Shown in pieces: positions 5,727 to 11,940 of a DNA stretch of 37,836 bases (position 1 is the first letter of the stretch; each line of letters starts with the position of its first letter). The translations under genes and the position numbers were made by a program. A model generated the notes under the pieces. The model saw only the letters and a list, made by a program, of their open reading frames with translations. It was not told where the DNA came from and searched no databases. This DNA is from a virus. The stretch is taken from the IMG/VR virus record IMGVR_UViG_3300030107_006280, positions 1-37,836 of that record. One strand, given 5' to 3'.

Positions 5727-6614
5727 ATGAGCATGTTTAGAGAGTGGTCAGAGACGCTGACCGAAGGCGAGTGCAAGAAGCTGGCCGAGTACCGAAAGCC
5801 GCTACGTGACAGCGACCTGCATACGCAGGCTGCGTGGCTCGTGTATTCGTTCTGGCAGATGTTCGTTCATCACGCCATGGAGAGCGGGGCCATGCACGAT
5901 GACGATGGCAATCCAAGGGAGGAGGATGCGCACCGTCTTGGCAGCTTGTGTGCAACCCTTGACCTGGAGATGAACCGCATCCTCCGTGGCTACGGCGGCG
6001 GCATGCCGGACGACGACTCAAAGCTCGGCTATATGTCGGGATACTTTGCAAGCATCGTTACCCGAACCATGAAGGGGGACGAGGCCGAGACAGTAAAGGC
6101 AACATGGCCCGTGCTGATTGGTGCCGTCTCAGGCAAGCACACCATCGTCGTGCCGATTGTGAGAGACGAGGAAGGCAACGTGTCAGCCATGGTTGCCGAG
6201 GCGTTTGGCCGTGAGGTGGAGGTCGGCGATCTTGTAAAGGCGTTCGCCCCCAAGCTGGCACCGGGGCATCGCATTCTCGCCATGCTTGAGCTTGGCCGAT
6301 ACATGATGGCGACCGACGGAGAGCAGACCGAGTGCTTTGGCGCAAACGTGGTCAGCGTGTCCGGCGATCTCGCCTCCCTCTACCTGCCTCTCAACGGGGA
6401 GGACGGCGGCAAGCTGATCGAGAGGGTGGAGGCTATGAAGTGGAGGCTCGACCGTGGACAGAGCGGCGAGGCTAAGTGCATGGGCATGGGCCCCATAGAG
6501 GAATGCATGATGGGCTACGCTCAAATGCTATTGCAGGTAGATGCCCCGGCGAGTGACCAGGGCAACGAGTTTGACATCAGCAACCGTGGCGGCATTGACC
6601 CGTCACTCAACTAG
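5727..6614 (+). CDS. Hypothetical protein (295 aa)
   Basis: The start has AGGAG at a normal distance, 24 nt after the previous stop. The N-terminal third is helical and aromatic-rich (AAWLVYSFWQMFVHHAMES), followed by an acidic loop (HDDDGNPREED). The middle contains alternating strands (WPVLIGAVS, HTIVVPIVRDEEGNV, FGANVVSVSGDLASLYLPL). The tail is Met-rich and hydrophilic. No family is recognised. Its position after the ATPase and its presumed partner suggests it belongs to the same functional group. The gene has normal GC-rich codon use. Confidence 0.65.
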   Translation: MSMFREWSETLTEGECKKLAEYRKPLRDSDLHTQAAWLVYSFWQMFVHHAMESGAMHDDDGNPREEDAHRLGSLCATLDLEMNRILRGYGGGMPDDDSKLGYMSGYFASIVTRTMKGDEAETVKATWPVLIGAVSGKHTIVVPIVRDEEGNVSAMVAEAFGREVEVGDLVKAFAPKLAPGHRILAMLELGRYMMATDGEQTECFGANVVSVSGDLASLYLPLNGEDGGKLIERVEAMKWRLDRGQSGEAKCMGMGPIEECMMGYAQMLLQVDAPASDQGNEFDISNRGGIDPSLN

Positions 6615-6625
6615 GAGGCTTGCGT

Positions 6626-6952
6626 ATGCAACGCGACCATCTCGAAGACATCCACGATGCGTGGAACCGCATCCGTGAAGAGCTTGAGCAGTACGTGCTT
6701 GGGCACACAGATGACGATCCCATGCTGGAATTGCAGTTTTGGCGCAAGGCCGAGGGCAGCGGCTTCATCATGGAGGCGACCTTCGCCATCGGCGGGCCCA
6801 CGGTGTACGCCGTGTACGACAGCCGGTGGGACATGGCTAAGTTCCACCACTCGTGGGGCAAGGGCAGCGACGGCAGGCTTTGCACCTACATCCACGTGGA
6901 CGGCCAAGTCCTCCAGGCCCTGGCTGAGATGGCGGGCTACTACCATGAATGA
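6626..6952 (+). CDS. Hypothetical protein (108 aa)
   Basis: AGGAGG (6613-6618) is 7 nt from ATG 6626, which is preferred over an in-frame TTG at 6620. The protein has an N-terminal charged helix (HLEDIHDAWNRIREELEQ) and then a beta-rich portion with many aromatics (FIMEATFAIGGPTVYAVYD, LCTYIHVDGQV). No family is recognised. It overlaps the next gene by 8 nt. Confidence 0.65.
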   Translation: MQRDHLEDIHDAWNRIREELEQYVLGHTDDDPMLELQFWRKAEGSGFIMEATFAIGGPTVYAVYDSRWDMAKFHHSWGKGSDGRLCTYIHVDGQVLQALAEMAGYYHE

Positions 6953-7076
6953 CTACGACCAGGACCGCATGGGTCCGGGCCAAGCAAACGGCGGCTGCAA
7001 CGTGGCCTGCCTCATACTTCTCGCCGGCTACGGTATCGGGCTGGCAATCCTCTACATGATTACGAAAGCACTATGA
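6945..7076 (+). CDS. Small membrane protein (43 aa)
   Basis: The ATG at 6945 overlaps the end of the preceding gene. About 15 polar residues (NDYDQDRMGPGQANGG) are followed by one hydrophobic segment (CLILLAGYGIGLAILYMI) and a short TKAL tail. A single-pass inner-membrane protein with a cytoplasmic or periplasmic N-terminus is likely. Role unknown. The stop overlaps the next ATG as ATGA. Confidence 0.65.
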   Translation: MNDYDQDRMGPGQANGGCNVACLILLAGYGIGLAILYMITKAL

Positions 7077-7327
7077 GTAACAAGAACAAGCGCAAGGTCG
7101 TGCGAGACATGTACGACGGTACGAATCGGTGGCGCATCGTCCGCCACGTTGGACACGACGGAATCGTCTATTACCTGGAGAAGGCCGGGAGAGATTGCAT
7201 GGGCGATCCTATGTGGTTTCAGGTTAGGACCGATAACTCCCCCCCTATCATGCGTGACGCCATGAGCGTGCTGCTGCGTGACGCTGCGCTCGCCGTTGAC
7301 CCCGACGCCGAGGGGGTGCAGCCGTGA
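7073..7327 (+). CDS. Hypothetical protein (84 aa)
   Basis: Begins with ATGA overlapping the previous stop. The N-terminus is basic (SNKNKRKVVRDM), then a beta-like core (RWRIVRHVGHDGIVYYLEK) and a C-terminal helix (RDAMSVLLRDAALAV). The short tail EGVQP is encoded by the GGTGCAGCCGTGA junction that also starts the next gene. No family is recognised. Confidence 0.65.
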   Translation: MSNKNKRKVVRDMYDGTNRWRIVRHVGHDGIVYYLEKAGRDCMGDPMWFQVRTDNSPPIMRDAMSVLLRDAALAVDPDAEGVQP

Positions 7328-7653
7328 GCTTCTATACCGTCGCGATTCCCCACCAAATGCCTGCCGAGGTGGTCGATTGGCCTAGCAAGCAAGACGCGAT
7401 CGCCCACTACCAAGAACTGTGGTACTCCTGGGACAATTACGGCACCGAATACGAGAAGGAGCCGCAGGGGGACGAGATATTTGAGTGGGCCGGACACGAC
7501 ATGAACGGCTTCTTGGCCTTCGAGTCACTTGGCGAGCTTGAGGCCTGGGCTCGCGCTTACGCCTCTGACAGTACACCCGGCGGCTCTGGAGGGCATCAAT
7601 CCTTCCGGGTGCTGGCGCTGGTAGAGCGGATGATCGAGGAGGTGCAGCCGTGA
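7324..7653 (+). CDS. Hypothetical protein (109 aa)
   Basis: GTG start overlapping the previous TGA (GTGA), with GAGGGGGTG upstream as ribosome-binding site. The sequence is acidic and Trp/Tyr-rich (AHYQELWYSWDNYGTEYE, FEWAGHDMNGFLAF). It has a Gly/Ser loop (STPGGSGGHQS) and a C-terminal helix ending EEVQP. No family is recognised. The end repeats the same junction sequence as the gene before it. Confidence 0.65.
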   Translation: MSFYTVAIPHQMPAEVVDWPSKQDAIAHYQELWYSWDNYGTEYEKEPQGDEIFEWAGHDMNGFLAFESLGELEAWARAYASDSTPGGSGGHQSFRVLALVERMIEEVQP

Positions 7654-7745
7654 CCATCACTTCCGTATTGCTACTCGTCGCATCGACGGCATTCATCTAC
7701 CTCGGCGTTAAGTGGTGGAAAGACATCTTCGGGGTGAAGCCGTGA
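7650..7745 (+). CDS. Small membrane protein (31 aa)
   Basis: GTG start overlapping the previous stop, with GAGGAGGTG upstream. The N-terminal ~20 residues are hydrophobic (ITSVLLLVASTAFIYLGV), followed by a short basic/aromatic tail (KWWKDIFGVKP). This is a single-pass membrane peptide with a positive C-terminus. The stop overlaps the next GTG. Role unknown. Confidence 0.55.
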   Translation: MTITSVLLLVASTAFIYLGVKWWKDIFGVKP

Positions 7746-8008
7746 GTGGCACGAGCCGCAAACAGCAGAAGGGCGCTAGCACCTGCAACCACTCCCCCGG
7801 GCATGCCCCGAGCCACCGGACTAACAAGGAGAAGTGGTGGATCATCGTTCGCGATGCGAGCGGCAAGATCCTCATCCGCAAGGCTGGCCGACAGCCGAAC
7901 GAGGTCATGGCCCGCCACGCGGTAGCACGCGAAGGCGACATTGTGCTTTACGAATACTTCGGAAGGTTGAAAGGAGCGGAAGGGATTGCGAGGAGGTACC
8001 AGCGATGA
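7742..8008 (+). CDS. Hypothetical protein (88 aa)
   Basis: GTG start overlapping the previous TGA. The first ~30 residues are polar, with His and Ser (STCNHSPGHAPSHRTN), and are probably disordered. A compact core follows (KWWIIVRDASGKILIRKAGRQ, EVMARHAVAREGDIVLYEYFGRLKG) that looks like a small beta-sheet domain. No family is recognised. The last codons overlap the next ATG as ATGA. Confidence 0.65.
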   Translation: MSGTSRKQQKGASTCNHSPGHAPSHRTNKEKWWIIVRDASGKILIRKAGRQPNEVMARHAVAREGDIVLYEYFGRLKGAEGIARRYQR

Positions 8009-8211
8009 GCGCCGATAACATCCCCGATGAAATGCCCCAGCCGTGCTGCCTGTGCAACGGCTTGATCTGGCCCGACGTGAACGGCTGGACTGGAGGCCAC
8101 AACGCATGGCCGCTTGCCGATGGCAGGTGCTGCGAACTGTGCAACAACAAGGTCGTGCAGGAGCGCATCCGCCAACTGCTCGACCCTCGCCGTCCCGACG
8201 GCAAATCCTAA
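8005..8211 (+). CDS. Small zinc-binding protein with two Cys pairs (68 aa)
   Basis: Starts with an ATGA overlap. It contains CCLCNG at about residue 14 and CCELCNNKVV at about residue 45, separated by a region with Trp and Asn (DVNGWTGGHNAWPLADGR). This four-Cys layout with 'CCELCNxKVV' resembles short phage zinc proteins I have seen in other genomes; none has a defined role that I know of. Last gene of the overlapping run before the regulator's promoter region. Confidence 0.7.
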   Translation: MSADNIPDEMPQPCCLCNGLIWPDVNGWTGGHNAWPLADGRCCELCNNKVVQERIRQLLDPRRPDGKS

Positions 8212-8219
8212 GCAGATAC

Positions 8220-8256
8220 TTGACGGGTGGCGGCGACATGTGTAGCGTCGCCACCC
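8220..8256 (+). promoter_or_regulatory. Candidate promoter with overlapping inverted repeat (operator-like)
   Basis: TTGACG (8220-8225), 17 nt, then TAGCGT (8243-8248) form a possible sigma70-type promoter with a weak -10. The ATG at 8257 lies 9 nt after it and has no ribosome-binding site, so a leaderless transcript is possible. An inverted repeat GGGTGGCGGCGAC / GTCGCCACCC (8225-8237 with 8247-8256, one 3-nt bulge) covers the promoter and ends at the start codon. It could be an operator for the HTH protein that follows, or a hairpin blocking the start. Confidence 0.4.
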
Positions 8257-8757
8257 ATGGCACTTCCTAACCCTCTTACCCAAAGTATTTCTATGAAGTA
8301 CATCGCCAAGGACGCGCTCATCGAGGCGCTTATCGAAATCGACGGAGGCTGTGCTCCGTCAACAACTCTTGTTGGCCTCGGGATCAGCGGAAGCACCGCA
8401 ACGCGAGTGACCAACAACTACACGGTGAGGCCGACGACCGCGTACAAGATCGCGCACGTCCTTGATCGCAAGATGCCTGACCTCTTCGAGCTATACCGCC
8501 CGAAAAAGCACGGCCTTACCCGGCATAAGGCTGGGCGTGTAATCCCGAACGAGGTTCCCCGCCCCGCCGGGCCGGCAAGGCCTGGGCCCAAGCCTGTCGT
8601 TTTCAAGCCCGTCGGTGGCGGCGCTGACGTAGCCGGCCCGGCTTCACCTGGAGCTACCCTGTCGGTTGCGGATGGCGTGCTTACGCTTCGCGTCAAGCTC
8701 TCCGATTGTTCCGGCGAGGACCTCGCCTACCTGATGTCCCGCTTCGGCGGCAAGTAG
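8257..8757 (+). CDS. Putative helix-turn-helix regulator
   Basis: From ATG 8257 the protein has 166 residues; ATG 8293 and GTG 8227 are alternative starts, and none has a clear Shine-Dalgarno. The N-terminal ~75 residues are helical (KYIAKDALIEALIEID, GISGSTATRVTNNYTV, TAYKIAHVLDRKM). The pattern of a short helix, a Gly turn and a second helix resembles phage HTH DNA-binding domains. A long Pro/Gly/Ala linker (PRPAGPARPGPKP) leads to a C-terminal strand-helix segment (GVLTLRVKLSDCSGEDLAYLM) that may mediate dimerisation. The inverted repeat just upstream makes self-regulation plausible. It could be a repressor or an activator; no integrase is present to support lysogeny. Confidence 0.5.
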   Translation: MALPNPLTQSISMKYIAKDALIEALIEIDGGCAPSTTLVGLGISGSTATRVTNNYTVRPTTAYKIAHVLDRKMPDLFELYRPKKHGLTRHKAGRVIPNEVPRPAGPARPGPKPVVFKPVGGGADVAGPASPGATLSVADGVLTLRVKLSDCSGEDLAYLMSRFGGK

Positions 8758-8975
8758 TGCCCCGAGGCGGATGGAGACCCGGCGGCGGACGCAAGTTCGT
8801 GGACCCTACGGGGAAGCGACTGGTCCGCCGCCGGATCATGCTGACCGAGGCCCAGGACAAAATGCTTGAGGTCCTCGCAAAGAAGCACGGCATTACCGTG
8901 TCGGCTTTGCACCGCCGGCTAATCGACCTCGTCTTGCAGGGCTTTGTTGAGCCCTCCGACTTAGACGGCGAGTAA
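8757..8975 (+). CDS. Ribbon-helix-helix DNA-binding protein
   Basis: The GTG at 8757 overlaps the upstream TAG (TAGTG), giving 72 residues. After a Gly/Arg-rich N-terminus the segment KRLVRRRIMLTEAQDKMLEVL followed by a helix (VSALHRRLIDLVLQG) matches the strand-helix-helix layout of CopG/Arc-type repressors, where the strand enters the DNA major groove as a dimer. It is translationally coupled to the putative HTH regulator and is the last gene before the terminator at 9021-9057. Confidence 0.65.
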   Translation: MPRGGWRPGGGRKFVDPTGKRLVRRRIMLTEAQDKMLEVLAKKHGITVSALHRRLIDLVLQGFVEPSDLDGE

Positions 8976-9020
8976 GATGTCACTTCCTCCTAAGCTGCGA
9001 TACTTGGGTGGAAGTGCCTG

Positions 9021-9057
9021 CGAGGCCCTACCCTAACCGGGTGGGGCCTCGTTTTTT
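9021..9057 (+). terminator. Intrinsic terminator of the first plus-strand block
   Basis: CGAGGCCCTACCC (9021-9033) pairs with GGGTGGGGCCTCG (9039-9051) over 13 positions with one wobble, loop TAACC, followed by six T (9052-9057). It ends the plus operon 45 nt after the ribbon-helix-helix gene. The minus-strand nuclease gene ends inside the stem (9033). No A-run precedes the stem, so it acts mainly in the plus direction. Confidence 0.9.
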
Positions 9058-9329
9058 ATGCAAGCCAGGGCGTCGTCCACCCCCTCGACCACGACGACGT
9101 GGCCCTTCCAGCTTGCATGCCATGCGGCTTCGTCGGGGGTCAGCCGGCGGCGGCTGGGCGTGAGGGACCCATCCTTGACCTCCATCAAAAGGCTAGCCCC
9201 GTTTATGCCGACCAGCAAATCTGGGCACCCATGGCCCACCGCTGCAAGGGATTGCACGGTGGCTCCGGCTGCGCGCAGGGCGGCAACGATCTCGTTTTGG
9301 TTGCCGTCGATCCGTGCAGCCCGGCGCAT
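9033..9329 (-). CDS. VRR-NUC-type nuclease
   Basis: A 98-residue protein on the minus strand. It shows the compact PD-(D/E)xK core of phage VRR-NUC nucleases: Glu13 in the first helix, Asp37 in GCPDLLVG, and Glu50-x-Lys52 in LLMEVKDG, followed by a helix-strand ending (VVVVEGVDDAL). These enzymes cut branched or nicked DNA and often act as Holliday-junction resolvases in phages. The start ATG 9329 lies 3 nt after the stop of the gene before it, and translation is probably coupled. It is the last gene of the replication block, ending inside the plus-strand terminator. Confidence 0.85.
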   Translation of the reverse strand: MRRAARIDGNQNEIVAALRAAGATVQSLAAVGHGCPDLLVGINGASLLMEVKDGSLTPSRRRLTPDEAAWHASWKGHVVVVEGVDDALACIKNEAPPG

Positions 9330-9332
9330 GCG

Positions 9333-9551
9333 CTAGCGTACGCGAACGCTCTCCGCGTACTCGCGCAACGCGCGCCTGTTCTCAAAGTGCTTGGTGTCGC
9401 AGGTGCCCTCGCGGACCACCTTCCAGCCATCACGACCCATGCGTATTAGGGTGCGCCCGCTGGCGGCGAGGACGCACGCTATCTGTTTTGTCGTTTCGTT
9501 TTCATCCTCGCTAGTTGGGAGGATGACCTCCTGATATCTGCGCTGGCTCAT
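9333..9551 (-). CDS. Hypothetical protein (72 aa)
   Basis: Begins with an ATGA overlap with the helicase-loader-like gene. The N-terminal half is charged (QRRYQEVILPTSEDENETTKQ); a strand-turn-strand follows (TLIRMGRDGWKVVREG), then a basic C-terminal helix. No family is recognised. Its place between a helicase-loader-like protein and a nuclease suggests a role in DNA metabolism. Confidence 0.65.
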   Translation of the reverse strand: MSQRRYQEVILPTSEDENETTKQIACVLAASGRTLIRMGRDGWKVVREGTCDTKHFENRRALREYAESVRVR

Positions 9552-10075
9552 GGCTGCTTTGCACGGACAGCGTATTGATTTGCAATGGGCCGGGCAAGCT
9601 CAAGCACAGCATCCGCATTGCCAATGCTCTTGGTCAGGGTGTCCCTCTCGTCCATCTGGTCGTAGGCCTCGATGAACCTGGCCCGCAAGGCCGTGACCTC
9701 TCGGGACTCCAGGCTGCGGCACATGGCCTCCCATGGACCGCCGACCGCCTGGATTGCAGCCATGGTCAGGTCGTCTAGCTTGGGTGTGCCGGCGTAGCCC
9801 ACTCTATGGATTTCGGACTTCACCTTGCCCCATGCCTCGCCCGCCGTCAGGCGCTCTGTGCTGGCGCACATGCCAAGCAGGGCGCCGGGGGTGGGAGGAT
9901 GCGGGTTGTCCCCCCGGGCCCACGTGGTGGCAGCTACGAGGATCTGGCGAGGGTCTGCGTCCGCAAGCAGGACAGACCAGACATCCACGGTGGTCTCGGT
10001 GTCTCCGCCTCCGATGCGGCGCGGATACACCTCATGCAGGATGGCTAGAACGGCGCTAACTTCGTGGCGTTTCAT
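9548..10075 (-). CDS. Replicative helicase loader-like protein
   Basis: The frame opens further upstream, but ATG 10075 overlaps the previous stop as ATGA and gives a 175-residue protein beginning MKRHEVSAVLAILHEVYP. The N-terminal ~70 residues, with a helical start, a conserved Trp (VDVWSVLLAD), and a PHPPTPGALLGM ending, match the layout of the G39P-type 'loader and inhibitor of G40P' domain, which recruits or restrains the replicative helicase. The C-terminal part (GGPWEAMCRSLESREVTALR and an acidic helix) is typical of small phage loaders. No phage helicase is seen, so it probably acts on the host DnaB-type helicase. Confidence 0.65.
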   Translation of the reverse strand: MKRHEVSAVLAILHEVYPRRIGGGDTETTVDVWSVLLADADPRQILVAATTWARGDNPHPPTPGALLGMCASTERLTAGEAWGKVKSEIHRVGYAGTPKLDDLTMAAIQAVGGPWEAMCRSLESREVTALRARFIEAYDQMDERDTLTKSIGNADAVLELARPIANQYAVRAKQP

Positions 10076-10779
10076 TGCTGGTCGTACTTGGGAAGGGCCT
10101 GGGTGTTGGGATCTACGAACTTGGCGCCCTCTGCAAAGGGGTTGCCCCCACGCTTGGGCGCCTTCTTGGGGTGCACGCTGCGCCACTCGCTGCGGGTGGC
10201 GGTCTCGTACGCAGCCTGCCACTCCTCGTGGCTGTACTTGTCGCTGAGATTCTTGAGCCAGGTGGCCTTGCGCCACACGGGGTATGCGTTCTCAGCACGC
10301 ATGCGCCGGTACTCGTTCATGGCAGCGATCAGGGGTGCGGGCAGCGCCGGCCCCCGCACGGCATACAGGTGGACCGCGCCATCAAGCTCGGCCTGTCCGT
10401 CCACCCGCTTGCGGCTGGCCTTCTTCTTCTTGGCCTTGGGCTCGTCGGACCAGCGGGAAAGCGCAGCCTGCCGGTTCTGCTCCGACCTGCCCAGGGCCTT
10501 GAGCCGTAGCTCGTCCAGCCTGGGATTGACGAGGTTGCCTTCAACGTCGGACTTGAACGCCTCGCCCAGTGGGCCAGCCAGCGCCTCCTCTACCTCATGT
10601 GGTAGTAGGCCGAGCACGGCCCCCAACATCTTGTGCTGTACACTTCCGTACTCCCATTGCAGGCACAGCATGCGCAGGTACATAGCCTGCGTTCTCAGGT
10701 CCATGCCGAGGACGAGCGGTGATCCGCACCAATCTCGCCAGAAGAATGGGAAGCTATCGGGTGCTCTCTTGCTTGCCAT
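10072..10779 (-). CDS. DUF1376-like phage replication protein
   Basis: The start is ATG 10779 (MASKRAPDS), with GGAGCGAG about 8 nt upstream; the longer frame to 10833 has no such site. The 235-residue protein begins with a segment (FPFFWRDWCGSPLVLGM, then TQAMYLRMLCLQWEYG) characteristic of DUF1376-type phage replication proteins, which place a winged-helix-like domain at the N-terminus. A Lys-rich linker (KAKKKKASRKR) separates it from a C-terminal domain with WRKATWLKNLSDKY. With the loader-like gene that follows, it resembles the lambda O/P arrangement of origin-binding protein plus helicase loader. An origin could lie within or near this gene; none was identified. Confidence 0.7.
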   Translation of the reverse strand: MASKRAPDSFPFFWRDWCGSPLVLGMDLRTQAMYLRMLCLQWEYGSVQHKMLGAVLGLLPHEVEEALAGPLGEAFKSDVEGNLVNPRLDELRLKALGRSEQNRQAALSRWSDEPKAKKKKASRKRVDGQAELDGAVHLYAVRGPALPAPLIAAMNEYRRMRAENAYPVWRKATWLKNLSDKYSHEEWQAAYETATRSEWRSVHPKKAPKRGGNPFAEGAKFVDPNTQALPKYDQQ

Positions 10780-10981
10780 GTAGCTCGCTCCAGGTGACGC
10801 GCATGTTGTGGATGTCGTGCATGTAATACTCAAGGAACCGGGCAGCGGTGGGGTTTGTCACCCTGCCCTGCCGCACCCAGTAGCGCACGGCGCCATCGGT
10901 TAGCCCGCAGGCAGCAGCAAGGGGGGTGATCCCGCCCACCTCCTTGAGCACCCGCTTGAGGGTCTTCGAAGTCTTGGTCAT
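10754..10981 (-). CDS. Cro/YdaS-like helix-turn-helix protein
   Basis: From ATG 10981 the protein has 75 residues. The segment GGITPLAAACGLTDGAVRYWVRQGRV is a Cro/YdaS-type HTH: first helix, GL turn, recognition helix with AVRYW. These proteins usually repress or switch phage early promoters. It is the first gene of the minus replication block and faces the RecE-like gene across a 77-nt gap, so it probably controls both directions. A TACCAT -10-like hexamer (10993-10988) lies 6 nt before the ATG, which again suggests little or no leader. It overlaps the replication gene by 26 nt. Confidence 0.75.
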   Translation of the reverse strand: MTKTSKTLKRVLKEVGGITPLAAACGLTDGAVRYWVRQGRVTNPTAARFLEYYMHDIHNMRVTWSELHGKQESTR

Positions 10982-11058
10982 TCGCGCATGGTAGCGAGGG
11001 CCCACAGAAAATCTACAACGATCTTGACCTAGTGCTCGGCATAGCTACGATGCGCCGC
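10982..11058. promoter_or_regulatory. Divergent promoter region of the HTH gene and recE-like gene
   Basis: In the plus direction TTGACC (11024-11029), 16 nt, TACGAT (11046-11051) make a good sigma70-type promoter. The ATG at 11059 lies 8 nt after the -10, about where transcription should begin, and it has no Shine-Dalgarno. In the minus direction TACCAT (10993-10988) with a weaker TTGTAG (11018-11013, 19-nt spacing) precedes ATG 10981. Both transcripts would be leaderless or nearly so. The -35 elements of the two promoters are only 5 bp apart, so they should compete. Confidence 0.55.
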
Positions 11059-11940
11059 ATGAGCACTTCCATTACACCCGAGCCTGGCGTCTACGACGAC
11101 GTACACATGAGCGTGTACCAGTCGTGGGATGCCACTAGCTCGCACGATCTAATCAACGTGCTGCGCTCGCCGCTGCACTACAAGTACCGCAGGGAGGCGG
11201 ATCGTGGCGAGCCAACGCCCGCCATGCGGCTGGGCACAGCAGCCCACGCATACACCTTGCAGCCGGGCGAGGCCCACCGTGAGGTAGCCGTGCTGCCCAC
11301 CAGCATCAACCGCCGCACCAAAGTGGGCAAGGAGGAGTACGCCCTCTTCGTCGAGGAGAGCAAAGGCATGTGCGTCCTCTCCTACGAGGAAAACCTCCGG
11401 GCGCAGAACATGGCAGACAGCGTGCTTGCCTGCCCGGCTGCTGCAAATCTGCTGAAGCACGCCCCTGAGCGAGAGATGTCGCTGCTGTGGAATGACCCCG
11501 ACACGGGGCTGGTTGCACGGGGCAGGCCCGATGCCTTTGGCAGCGAGTTCAACGTCATCGTTGACCTCAAGACAACGGCCGACGCCAGGCCAGGCATGCT
11601 TGCCAGCAGCGTGGCTAAGTACATGTATCACGTGCAGGCGTATGCATACAGGACCGGGCTAACCACGCTTGGGCGCATCACCGACGACCCCTTCATGCCG
11701 TGCAGCTACATCATCATTGCGGTGGAGAGCACGGCCCCGTATGCGGTGGGAGTGTACTCCCTCTCCGCGCGTGACATCGAGCTTGGCGGTCGGCTGTACC
11801 GGCGCGCCGCGATCAAGCTCAAGCAATGCGTTGAAGCCGGCAGCTATCCTGGCTATGCCGGCGACGGCGACGACATCCCCGAACTAAACCTTCCCGAGTG
11901 GGCACACAAAGAAGATGACCGAGATTCAGAAGCAGATTGA
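11059..11940 (+). CDS. RecE-like exonuclease (PD-(D/E)xK family)
   Basis: A 293-residue protein from ATG 11059; 11050 and GTG 11032 are alternatives lying within or before the promoter. It has the RecE/DUF3799-type layout: YQSWDATSSHDLINVLRSP near the N-terminus, His63 in RLGTAAHAY, Glu138 (APEREMSLLW), Asp158 in RGRPDAFG, Asp169-x-Lys171 in VDLKTT, and the YHVQAYAY helix (190-197). These are the metal- and phosphate-binding positions of this nuclease group, which resects double-stranded ends 5' to 3'. It overlaps recT by 26 nt, and the pair would carry out single-strand annealing recombination. Confidence 0.9.
   Translation: MSTSITPEPGVYDDVHMSVYQSWDATSSHDLINVLRSPLHYKYRREADRGEPTPAMRLGTAAHAYTLQPGEAHREVAVLPTSINRRTKVGKEEYALFVEESKGMCVLSYEENLRAQNMADSVLACPAAANLLKHAPEREMSLLWNDPDTGLVARGRPDAFGSEFNVIVDLKTTADARPGMLASSVAKYMYHVQAYAYRTGLTTLGRITDDPFMPCSYIIIAVESTAPYAVGVYSLSARDIELGGRLYRRAAIKLKQCVEAGSYPGYAGDGDDIPELNLPEWAHKEDDRDSEAD

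Noticed and set aside
10064-10783. 239-residue plus-strand frame opposite the DUF1376-like gene
   Set aside because: Composition typical of antisense; the minus-strand protein has a recognisable family pattern and coupled neighbours.
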